A DNA stretch of 19,012 nt from JAFDBW01 sp963723355 (GTDB taxonomy: Bacteria > Desulfobacterota > Desulfuromonadia > Desulfuromonadales > BM103). Location of the stretch: contig CAVRQQ010000008.1 of assembly GCA_963723355.1 (NCBI GenBank), positions 1 to 19,012 on the forward strand, read 5' to 3'. How positions within the stretch are numbered: the first letter of the stretch is position 1; every line of letters starts with the position of its first letter. Shown here in pieces: positions 8,274-15,015 of this stretch. The position numbers and the translations under genes are program-made. The notes beneath the pieces were generated by a model, which made no database searches, was not told where the DNA came from, and worked only from the letters and a program-made list of their open reading frames with translations.

Positions 8274-9332
8274 ATGACGCAAGCCGAATCAACCACCGTG
8301 CGCCTCAAGGTCTCTCCCGAGATCGCTCGGCTAGTCAGAACAGGAGCCCCTCGTGACGCCCAACTGGCGGCGGCACGAGGGGCTCTTCCCCTTGCCGGCA
8401 AGGATTTCCTGACGGTGCTTTTCTTCCTCTGCAGCAGCTCCGATGCAGAGATCAAGACAAGTGCGGTGAAAACCTTGCGCGAATTGCCCGGGACAATTCT
8501 GGACGCCGTCCTCAAAGATTCCACCTTGCATCCGCAATTACTTGAATTGTTGGTCAGGGCCAGGATCGCCGATACCGAACTGATGGGATCAGTCATCATG
8601 CACCCGTCCACCGCTAGCAAGACCCTGCTCTACCTTGCCAACAAGGCCGACCAGGATGTTCTGGAGCGTTTGGCAGGAAACCAGAACAAACTGCGCGAGC
8701 ATCCTGAACTTGTCGAGGCGATCATTGCCAATCCCAATGCGAATAAAGAACTCAAGTTAAGACTGGGCTGGCAGGATCCCGAGCCGGGCTCTGTTGCCGA
8801 GACGGGAGAAGACCAGACTGAGCCAGATGCTGCAGATGATCAGGACGGAGACGAAGAAGGCCGTAGCCAGGTGGAGCTGGAAGCCTTGATGGAGGAGGCC
8901 GATCAGGAAGGTTTGTCCAAGTACCAGATCGCCTTAGAACTCAAGGTTGCGGAAAAAATCAAGATGGGGTTGACCGGTGACAAGGAATGGCGGACCCTGA
9001 TGATCAAGCAGTCGAATAAACTGATACAGGCAGCGGTTTTGAAGAATCCCAGAATCACGGACGGCGAAGTCCTCATGATCGCCAAGAACAAGACCTCCAG
9101 TGAAGATCTGATCCGCATGATCCTGCTCAACAAGGAATGGATGAAGCTCTACGAAATAAAAAAGGCTCTGATCACCCACCCCAAGACTCCGCCGCCAAAG
9201 GCGATGCGCCTGGTGCCCATGCTGACCATGAAAGACATCAAGGAGCTGGCCAAAAGTCGCCAGGTGTCAACTCTTGTTTCGACTGCTGCACGCAAGGAGC
9301 TGGAATTGCGGATCAAGAAGACGGGAGGCTGA
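8274..9332 (+). CDS. Conserved hypothetical protein, alpha-helical repeat type
   Basis: I do not recognise a characterised family. The 352-residue protein has no signal peptide or transmembrane segment and looks cytoplasmic. Residues 1-165 are helical and Leu/Ala-rich, with short repeated patterns of the type LVEAIIANPNAN and ELMGSVIMHPST that resemble HEAT or leucine-rich-variant repeats. Residues 166-205 are an acidic linker (Glu/Asp/Gln-rich). Residues 206-352 form a second Lys-rich helical half with similar units, such as LIQAAVLKNPRITDGEVLMIA and a matching one near 285. GGAG lies about 10 bases before the ATG. It follows the SPOR gene by 47 bases, so it may work with it. A protein-binding scaffold is the most that can be inferred. 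Confidence 0.75.
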   Translation: MTQAESTTVRLKVSPEIARLVRTGAPRDAQLAAARGALPLAGKDFLTVLFFLCSSSDAEIKTSAVKTLRELPGTILDAVLKDSTLHPQLLELLVRARIADTELMGSVIMHPSTASKTLLYLANKADQDVLERLAGNQNKLREHPELVEAIIANPNANKELKLRLGWQDPEPGSVAETGEDQTEPDAADDQDGDEEGRSQVELEALMEEADQEGLSKYQIALELKVAEKIKMGLTGDKEWRTLMIKQSNKLIQAAVLKNPRITDGEVLMIAKNKTSSEDLIRMILLNKEWMKLYEIKKALITHPKTPPPKAMRLVPMLTMKDIKELAKSRQVSTLVSTAARKELELRIKKTGG

Positions 9333-9493
9333 TGAAAACGGCCGGACTGGTTTATGGTTGCGATTTTCGCAGTCGATCAAGGTCTAAGCGGGAGGCCGGT
9401 GCTTATAGCGAAGACGCCAGGTCAGCCTTCCTGCCATGGAGTGCATCGACAAGGATGGATGCCACCGGCTGGATTGTGGTCAAGCGAGATTGA
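9332..9493 (+). CDS. Possible 53-residue ORF overlapping the preceding stop codon
   Basis: An ATG overlaps the stop of the preceding gene in the arrangement TGATG, with GGGAGG only three bases upstream. The ORF encodes 53 residues beginning MKTAGLVYGCDF, rich in Arg and Ser, with no recognised domain, signal peptide or membrane helix. The overlap is typical of translational coupling, but the composition is not clearly coding and the spacer is short. It could equally be a non-coding tail of the operon. Confidence 0.3.
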   Translation: MKTAGLVYGCDFRSRSRSKREAGAYSEDARSAFLPWSASTRMDATGWIVVKRD

Positions 9494-9554
9494 GCAGTTA
9501 AGATTTAAAAGGTAGTATTTGCCAGCCTCTATCCTCCAGAGACCACCCCCCGCT

Positions 9555-10328
9555 TCAATGTGCCAGTTGCCCGGCGAGCCAGGCAATCAGGACGCCGCCA
9601 CAGAGTGCAATGGATGAAGAGAACCCACGGCTGCGGTGGGACTCTGGAATCAGGTCAGAGGCGGCGATATAGACGAAGGAACCACCCGCACCGGCCAGCA
9701 GAATCCCAAGCAGCTGCTCCGGCAGGTCATTGACCAGGGCGAAGGTCAGGATCGCTGCCCCGGGTGTGGCCAGGGCGACGAAGGCTGTCAATTGTATGGC
9801 CTTGCGGCGCTGCCAGCCGTAATGCAGCAGGATAGCGATCATCGCAATACCCTCCGGAACCTCGTGGGCGATAACGCCCAACGCCGACAGCAGTCCAAGA
9901 TCGTGGCCGACTTCAAAGCTGGTGCCGATAATCACACCGTCAATAACCGAATGCAGTCCCATGCCAACAAAGGCGACCAGCCCCATCGGATGGGGCCGGG
10001 AGCAGCAATCGTCATGGCAGTCATCGATATCCAGGTTGATATGGTGCTGCTCTTCATGTCCGGCGTGGATCAGCAGGTGGTGCTCAAGAAAATAAAAGAC
10101 GATAAAAGCGAGGATAATGAACAACGGGGCATGGGCGGTCATCTCCAGCGATTCCGGCAGGATGTGGAGAATGCCGACGCCGAGCAGGACCCCTGCGGAG
10201 AGTGAGACCAACACCGCTGAATAACGGCGGCTCCATTGTTCTCGGGCCAGGACCAGCATCATCCCGGCAAAGGTTGCGGTTCCGGCAAAACTGCCGGCAA
10301 AGAGTACGGGCCACCATTCTTCAGACAT
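9555..10328 (-). CDS. ZIP-family divalent metal transporter
   Basis: This is an inner-membrane metal importer of the ZIP (ZRT/IRT-like) family; zinc and iron are the usual substrates. The 257-residue protein has about eight hydrophobic segments. A His/Asp/Cys-rich cytoplasmic loop (HAGHEEQHH through CHDDCC, about residues 98-122) probably binds metal. The metal-binding helices carry HSVIDGVIIG and HEVPEGIAM, the hallmark of TM4 and TM5. I chose the ATG at 10326-10328 with GGAG about 10 bases upstream; the frame extends 20 codons further to a TTG without support. It is a single gene, convergent with the plus-strand run before it and divergent from the cytochrome unit. Confidence 0.92.
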   Translation of the reverse strand: MSEEWWPVLFAGSFAGTATFAGMMLVLAREQWSRRYSAVLVSLSAGVLLGVGILHILPESLEMTAHAPLFIILAFIVFYFLEHHLLIHAGHEEQHHINLDIDDCHDDCCSRPHPMGLVAFVGMGLHSVIDGVIIGTSFEVGHDLGLLSALGVIAHEVPEGIAMIAILLHYGWQRRKAIQLTAFVALATPGAAILTFALVNDLPEQLLGILLAGAGGSFVYIAASDLIPESHRSRGFSSSIALCGGVLIAWLAGQLAH

Positions 10329-10638
10329 ATGCAAGACACTCCATGAGATAGGTTGAAGCAGTATAGAATCCAAGCCATTTAAGAGCAAGTGTCATGCGTG
10401 ATCATGCCGTTATATTGTAGGTAGGTTTTATCGTGGAGAGTGAAAACAATCTCCTGACTGATGATGCTGAAGTCATTGCAGAACATGGCCGGTAATTTCT
10501 GACAATGCGGCGGCAGGAACCGGCCGCGCCGAAACGGCTCTACAGCGTTTATATCTGCACTGGAGCTTTGCTGCTAGAAGGCAAATATACAATGCTTTTG
10601 CGCCGCCCAGGATTCTGTCCTAGCTTTTTTGTTTTGGA

Positions 10639-10656
10639 ATTTGACATGCGTCAAAT
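10639..10656 (+). promoter_or_regulatory. CRP/FNR-type operator upstream of the octaheme cytochrome
   Basis: A perfect palindrome ATTTGAC-ATGC-GTCAAAT has 7-base arms and a 4-base spacer. The core TTGAC-N4-GTCAA has the layout of FNR-family sites (TTGAT-N4-ATCAA). Its centre (10647.5) is 41.5 bases upstream of the start site predicted from the -10-like TAGACT at 10677-10682, the usual position for activation by this family. The identity of the regulator is inferred only; none is encoded in the window. Confidence 0.6.
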
Positions 10657-10676
10657 ATTTGTCCACCCGCATTGCG

Positions 10677-10682
10677 TAGACT
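10677..10682 (+). promoter_or_regulatory. Candidate -10 element of the cytochrome promoter
   Basis: TAGACT matches the TATAAT consensus at four of six positions. No good -35 box is present at the right distance, as is common for promoters that depend on an activator bound near -41.5. The start site would be near 10689. Confidence 0.35.
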
Positions 10683-10805
10683 TGTGTAAATTTTTATCTG
10701 AGATAACTTTTAACCGTGTTCGGTAAGTGTTGTTTCTAAGTTTGCCACAGGGTTTTTATAGATCGGTCAGCAGATGGCCAAACATTTTAAGAGGGAGGTA
10801 GGAGC

Positions 10806-12149
10806 ATGGGGAAGTATTTTTTTTTACAAGGGTTCATGACGGTCGCGCTGGTTTTGTTGACGGCAAGTGTTAGTCTGGCAATGACAGATCGATTGTCCGC
10901 TGAAACCCAGGAATGTCTGGGCTGCCATGGTGAGATGCCGGGTATCGTAGCCCAGTGGGAAGACAGCGCACACTGGAACGCCGGGGTCGGTTGTTACGAG
11001 TGTCACAAGGCAGACAGCGGTGATGCGGATGCGATGGATCACAATGGCTTTTCCATTGCGATTATCGTTTCACCGCGGGACTGTGGCCAGTGCCACCCCA
11101 AGGAGACCGCAGAACAGGAAGCCAGCCACCACGCCAAGGCTGGTGACATCTTGAATACCCAAGATGGTATGCTTGGCCAGACAATCGGTGGTGAGCCCGC
11201 GGTTGCTGTCGGCTGTCGGCAGTGTCATGGCTCGATCGTCAAGGTTAACGACGACGGCTCTCTCGATACCAACACCTGGCCGAATACGGGTATCGGTCGC
11301 GTGAACCCGGATGGGTCAAAGGGGACCTGCTCGGCCTGCCACACACGTCACCGTTTCAGTAAGGAACAGGCCCGCAAGCCTGAGACCTGTGGCAAGTGCC
11401 ACCTCGGCCCCGATCATCCCCAGAAAGAAGTTTACGAAGAATCCAAGCATGGCATCCTTTACCGGGCGTTTGAAGATGACCTGAACATGGACAAGCCGAA
11501 GTGGGTTGCCGGTCAGGACTACTACGATGCACCGACCTGTGCCACATGCCATATGAGTGCGACGACAAATCAGCCGGTCACGCATGATGTCGGTACCCGC
11601 CTGGCCTGGAACCTGCGGGCACCGGTTTCGAAGCGCACGGAAGGCTGGGAGAAGAAGCTGGAAGATATGCAGGACGTCTGTTCTGCCTGCCACGGTTCTC
11701 CGTTTGTCGAAGGCTTCTACAAGCAGCTCGATAGCTTCGTCGCTCTCTACAATGACAAGTTTGCCATCCCGGCCAAAGAGATCCGCGAATACCTGATGGA
11801 AAAAGAAATAATTTCCAAAGGCAACTTCGACGACAAGATCGACTGGATCTACTGGGAGCTCTGGCACCATGAAGGTCGTCGTGCCCGTCACGGGGCTGCC
11901 ATGAGCGGCCCGGACTATGCCTGGTGGCATGGAATCTATGATGTTGCCAAACACTTCTATACGGAATTGCTTCCCGAAGCGAAAGAAGCCTGTGAAAAGG
12001 CAGGTAAACCTGAAGTGTACGAAGAGATCATTGCCAAGTACATCGATGGCCGCAAAGAGCATGAGTGGTATACGAAGGGCTTCGATCCGAAACGGGTCGA
12101 GGAGATGAAGGCCTATTACAAGGAACGTTACCAGCAGGATGTGAACTAG
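10806..12149 (+). CDS. Exported octaheme cytochrome c of the hydroxylamine oxidoreductase family
   Basis: This 447-residue precursor has a Sec signal peptide (residues 1-25, cleavage near SLA-MT). It has eight CXXCH heme-binding motifs at about residues 37, 63, 93, 137, 175, 195, 245 and 292, then a long helical C-terminus without hemes. The spacing, HPQKEVYEESKHG after heme 6, and the C-terminal GPDYAWWHG match the octaheme hydroxylamine oxidoreductase (HAO) family. In ammonia oxidisers HAO oxidises hydroxylamine; in non-nitrifiers related proteins are thought to reduce nitrite or hydroxylamine. The fourth motif corresponds to the catalytic heme. Whether Tyr371 is the cross-linking tyrosine that decides oxidation versus reduction cannot be settled without alignment. 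GGGAGG precedes the ATG. No NapC/NrfH-type quinol dehydrogenase is adjacent, and a strong terminator follows, so it is monocistronic. Confidence 0.92.
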   Translation: MGKYFFLQGFMTVALVLLTASVSLAMTDRLSAETQECLGCHGEMPGIVAQWEDSAHWNAGVGCYECHKADSGDADAMDHNGFSIAIIVSPRDCGQCHPKETAEQEASHHAKAGDILNTQDGMLGQTIGGEPAVAVGCRQCHGSIVKVNDDGSLDTNTWPNTGIGRVNPDGSKGTCSACHTRHRFSKEQARKPETCGKCHLGPDHPQKEVYEESKHGILYRAFEDDLNMDKPKWVAGQDYYDAPTCATCHMSATTNQPVTHDVGTRLAWNLRAPVSKRTEGWEKKLEDMQDVCSACHGSPFVEGFYKQLDSFVALYNDKFAIPAKEIREYLMEKEIISKGNFDDKIDWIYWELWHHEGRRARHGAAMSGPDYAWWHGIYDVAKHFYTELLPEAKEACEKAGKPEVYEEIIAKYIDGRKEHEWYTKGFDPKRVEEMKAYYKERYQQDVN

Positions 12150-12172
12150 TCGATTCCTTGAAATGGAAACCA

Positions 12173-12206
12173 ACCGGCCGGGCTTTTTGCCCGGCCGGTT
12201 TTTTTG
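12173..12206 (+). terminator. Strong intrinsic terminator of the octaheme cytochrome gene
   Basis: A perfect 12-bp GC-rich stem (12173-12184 with 12190-12201) has a five-T loop and is followed by a T tract to 12206. It lies about 25 bases after the stop codon and marks the cytochrome as a single-gene unit. Confidence 0.95.
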
Positions 12207-12651
12207 TCATAAATTTGTGAGAACTGTATACCGTCCACAGATGCCTGTGGATAGATTTGTGGAAATGTGGAGCAGTGGCAGCTAAACCTCCCTAGGGTTA
12301 TGGAGTTTTAGCCTTTTGCACACAAAACAATCATTACTTTTATGGTTTGTCTCGATATCGTTGATTTGTGATAAAGGCATATTTGAAAATGGTTATTTGA
12401 TCACAAATGTGTGATGGGAAGATGTGTTTTTGATTGATAAGTGACGGTCATTGTGTTATTTAAAAATCTCATATATATCAGTACTTTATTGACATTGGAA
12501 AGCATGCCTTTTGCTGCCTCCGGAAGGCTCTGGATAAACCGCCGCCGGTTTCAGACTCTGCCCTATAAATCAAAGGGTTTTGCCGTATAACTCCCGTAAA
12601 GTTATTGATTCCAAGGCGACCGATAACGGCTTGCTTCAAGGAGAGCGAATC
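12207..12651. other. AT-rich intergenic region with several inverted repeats upstream of the M24 peptidase gene
   Basis: About 445 bases carry no convincing gene. In order they contain: an 18-base palindrome TCCACAG-ATGC-CTGTGGA (12234-12251); an 11-bp hairpin with one mismatch (12281-12291 with 12302-12312, 10-base loop); ATTTGTGAT (12364-12372) repeated inverted as ATCACAAAT (12400-12408); an overlapping ATCACA-AATG-TGTGAT (12400-12415); AT-rich stretches near 12455-12480; and a GC-rich stem-loop at 12529-12555. A promoter for the M24 gene presumably lies here, but no single -35/-10 pair stands out. Confidence 0.6.
12529..12555 (+). ncRNA. Possible structured 5' leader of the M24 peptidase mRNA
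   Basis: AAACCG (12536-12541) pairs with CGGTTT (12546-12551) around a CCGC loop. TCTG (12529-12532) pairs with CAGA (12552-12555), leaving a 3-base bulge. A further GGC/GCC pairing and a short CCCT/AGGG hairpin (near 12561-12577) extend the structure. It does not match any riboswitch class I could recall. Confidence 0.25.
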
Positions 12652-13841
12652 ATGCGCATCACTCCCGCAACAGAGTTGATAAATCGTATCAAAAAGCTGC
12701 AGAAAGAAATGGCTATCCACAAGCTTGGTGCTGTTCTGATGCTGCAGAATGCCGATCTTTTTTACTTCACCGGATCAATCCAGCAAGGGGCTTTATACGT
12801 CCCACTCGAAGGTGAACCTCTTTATTTCGTGCGCAAGGACCATGGCCGTGCCCGCATGGAGTCAGGCCTGAAGGAGGTCGTCCCGTTCTCGAGCCCGAAG
12901 GACATCCCGGGGTTGTTAAACGACTTCAACTACCCCATGCCGACTAAACTCGGCATGGAACTCGATGTCATCCCGGTCGTCGTTATGAACCGCTTCAGCA
13001 AAGCGGTGGGGGAACCAGATGTTACCGATGCCACGCCGCTGATAAGATCGGTGCGAGCAGTGAAATCCGATTACGAGATCAATATTCTCAAAGACGCAGC
13101 GCTGATTGTCGACAAAGTCTGCAAGCGCGCCAGGGAAGTGATCCGGGAAGGCATGACCGACCTTGAATTGGTCGCGGAACTCGAATTTACAGCGCGCAAT
13201 GCCGGTCACCAGGGGTTGGTTCGCATGCGGGGGTTCAATAACGAGCTCTTCTTTGGACACGTATTCTCCGGCACTGACAGCGCCATACCGACCTATTCGG
13301 ATACACCTCTCGGCGGCGTCGGCCTCAACCCATCGTTTCCCCAGGGCGCCAGCTACAAGAAGATTCGACGTCACGAGCCGATCACGGTCGATTTCTCCGG
13401 GATTTTTGATGGCTATATCGTCGACCAGACCCGCATGTTCAGTATCGGTGAACTGCCGGACCAGTTAACAAATGCATACAATGACATGGTGGCAATCCAG
13501 GAACATGCCAAGCAGGTGGCCAGGCCTGGTGTGAGTTGGGGCGGTTTGTATGAGGAATGCCTGCAGATGGCCTGTGAGATGGGTTACGAGGACATTTCAT
13601 GGGTGCCAAGGGAGCACAGGTCTCTTTCATTGGCCATGGAACCGGGGTCGAACTCGACGAGTATCCCTTCATTGCACGGGGGTTCAATGATTACCAGCTG
13701 GAGCGGAATATGGTTTTCGCCTTTGAACCGAAGGTCGTCTACCCGGGCCTTGGTGCCGTCGGTGTGGAAAACACCTTCTGGGTGGGCAAGGACGGGCTGA
13801 AGCACCTGACCTTTACAGAACAGGAGCTTGCTATCCTGTAA
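12652..13841 (+). pseudogene. M24 family metallopeptidase (aminopeptidase P / Xaa-Pro dipeptidase-like), frameshifted
   Basis: Proteins of this family remove N-terminal residues next to proline or hydrolyse Xaa-Pro dipeptides with two metal ions. The frame from the ATG at 12652 (AAGGAGAG eight bases upstream) gives a creatinase-type N-domain (residues 1-135) and the start of the pita-bread domain, including metal ligands Asp247 and Asp258 in VDFSGIFDGYIVDQT. After codon GAC at 13591-13593 this frame becomes nonsense and stops at 13800. The other frame resumes at 13596 with FMGAKGAQVSFIGHGTG and carries the remaining ligands His (GHGTG), Glu (FAFEPK) and Glu (GVENTF), ending at 13841. One missing base, probably a C giving EDHFMG, restores a 396-residue enzyme. 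As sequenced, the metal site is split between frames. The cause may be real decay or a consensus error. Confidence 0.85.
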
Positions 13842-13904
13842 ACCCGCCGTTTGAATCGCGACTCAATCGCTCGACAGCCTAACGCGGCAACAGTTGTGCT
13901 AGGG

Positions 13905-13935
13905 TTGCAGAATAATCTCCTCTGAACTGTATAAT
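13905..13935 (+). promoter_or_regulatory. Candidate sigma-70 promoter for the HMA/ABC operon
   Basis: A -10 TATAAT (13930-13935) is an exact consensus match. The best -35 is TTGCAG (13905-13910), 19 bases upstream, which is slightly long. It would give a leader of about 165 bases before the GTG start of the first operon gene. Confidence 0.4.
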
Positions 13936-14027
13936 ATCGTACAAACAACCTCCCGCTGGAAAATCCCTTCTAGAATATTTTGTTTTATTCCTAATTATAT
14001 CAGATAGTTGAAAGCTCCTGACGGCAT

Positions 14028-14043
14028 TGGCATGAATGTTGAT
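14028..14043 (+). promoter_or_regulatory. Weak sigma-54-like promoter element
   Basis: TGGCATGAATGTTGAT has GG at the -24 position and TTG at -12 with the correct 10-base spacing. However, the usually invariant GC at -12 is GA. It lies about 60 bases before the first operon gene. The loss of the conserved C makes it doubtful. Confidence 0.2.
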
Positions 14044-14105
14044 CTATCTATGCAAGATCGTGAGATTATTATGCCCGGAGTCGATTAAACAGAAGAGGTG
14101 AAGAG

Positions 14106-14963
14106 GTGAATAAAAGTTTAAAGCTTTACGTAACGCTTGGAATTGTTGCCGCGGCAGTTGCCGCCGGAAGCTGGCTGCTCATCCCTTCAGGAAGCGGTAC
14201 GGCCAATGCCGCACTTGCAGAGTACCAGATCGAAAAACTGACGTGCGGCTCTTGTGTCAGCAATATCGAGAGTGCTCTGTCCAGCCTTGACGGTGTCGGT
14301 TCTGTGGAAGTCAACCTGACCAGCAATCGTGGCCGTGTGACTTATGATCCGTCCGAGATAGACAGCAGTGCTATCGAGGCAGCTATCACAAAAGCCGGTT
14401 ATCCTGCCAGCGTGCGACTGCAGCTCGATCCGCAGGAGTATGACGCGCTGCAGCAGGAACAGGCTCAACTCGGCCAGAAATATCTGGCCCGCATTGGTGA
14501 CCGGCTACTCGCCCGCAGTGATTTTGAACAGATCGTGCAGCAGCGTGCCGGTGGTGACGTGTCTGCCGACCAGCAAAGCCAGCTCTGGCAGGCCGTATGG
14601 AAAGATGTTCTGCAACGTGAGCTGCTGCTTTCAGCTGCCGAGAAGAACCGGGTTGTTATCCAGGAGGGCGAGGTGGACGCAAAGCTGGACGAATTGCGCC
14701 AGGGGCACCAGGGGTTGGATCAGCTGGTTGTCCAGCGTTACGGGAGCATGGACAATTTTCGCACGCGTCTGCGCGAAGACATGATCATCAACCGCAACAT
14801 CGAGGACCATGTCTATGCCGGCATCGACGATCCCCGTCAGCAACAGAGTCAGTTGCAGGCATGGTATGCCGATTTGCAGAAAGAGACCGAAGTGATTATT
14901 TTCGACCCGCAACTCAAAGCCGTCGGCCAAGGTGGTAGCGGATGTGCGTGCTGCAACAGCTGA
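14106..14963 (+). CDS. Membrane-anchored HMA metal-binding domain fused to a SurA-N-like chaperone domain
   Basis: The 285-residue protein starts with an uncleaved signal anchor (residues 8-27), placing the rest in the periplasm. Residues 38-105 form a heavy-metal-associated (HMA) ferredoxin-like fold with metal-binding LTCGSC (Cys47, Cys50) and the typical VEVNLTSNRGRVTYDP. Residues 110-265 are helical and resemble the N-terminal chaperone part of SurA/parvulin-type exported foldases, without a visible catalytic PPIase domain. The C-terminus GSGCACCNS adds three cysteines (280, 282, 283), a possible second metal or disulfide site. The start is GTG at 14106 within a repeated GAAGAGGT that provides the ribosome-binding site. 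It heads the six-gene operon. Delivery of a metal or of client proteins to the ABC system is an inference. The SurA-like assignment is from pattern only. Confidence 0.75.
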   Translation: MNKSLKLYVTLGIVAAAVAAGSWLLIPSGSGTANAALAEYQIEKLTCGSCVSNIESALSSLDGVGSVEVNLTSNRGRVTYDPSEIDSSAIEAAITKAGYPASVRLQLDPQEYDALQQEQAQLGQKYLARIGDRLLARSDFEQIVQQRAGGDVSADQQSQLWQAVWKDVLQRELLLSAAEKNRVVIQEGEVDAKLDELRQGHQGLDQLVVQRYGSMDNFRTRLREDMIINRNIEDHVYAGIDDPRQQQSQLQAWYADLQKETEVIIFDPQLKAVGQGGSGCACCNS

Positions 14964-15015
14964 AGATGATTGAGATCGAAAGCCTAATATTACAGGAGAA
15001 ACATAATGTCAGAAC

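Larger units (their letters stand above)
10389..10805. other. Intergenic region upstream of the octaheme cytochrome (417 bases)
   Basis: This region separates the ZIP gene from the divergent cytochrome gene. Its left half contains only tiny ORFs, including a 20-codon GTG ORF at 10433-10495, and a loose GGCCGG/CCGGCC inverted repeat (about 10488-10525). Its right half becomes AT-rich and holds the palindrome and -10-like element listed separately, followed by a leader of roughly 115 bases and a strong GGGAGG site before the cytochrome ATG. No RNA gene was recognised. Confidence 0.6.

Noticed and set aside
10433..10495. 20-codon GTG ORF with protein-like composition (VESENNLLTDDAEV...)
   Set aside because: Too short to call as a gene and has only a weak AGG upstream; it may be a leader peptide or gene remnant but there is no further support.
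10505..10726. 73-codon plus-strand ORF upstream of the cytochrome
   Set aside because: It runs through the palindrome and promoter region, lacks a ribosome-binding site, and has an unprotein-like composition.
12234..12480. Possible replication origin (DnaA-like TGTGGA words in an AT-rich region)
   Set aside because: Only one near-consensus box, no dnaA, dnaN or other origin-associated genes nearby, and the region is adequately explained as a promoter region.
12497..12514. Sigma-54 promoter before the M24 gene (TTGG ... TTTGC)
   Set aside because: The spacing between GG and GC is 14 bases instead of 10.
12500..12600. Riboswitch (c-di-GMP, TPP, SAM) in the M24 leader
   Set aside because: Scattered words resemble parts of these classes but the conserved core motifs are missing on both strands.
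13588..13600. Programmed -1 frameshift in the M24 gene
   Set aside because: No slippery heptamer or downstream pseudoknot is visible, and this family is not known to use recoding.
13842..14105. Fur or DtxR box upstream of the metal-related operon
   Set aside because: No convincing match to either palindrome was found.
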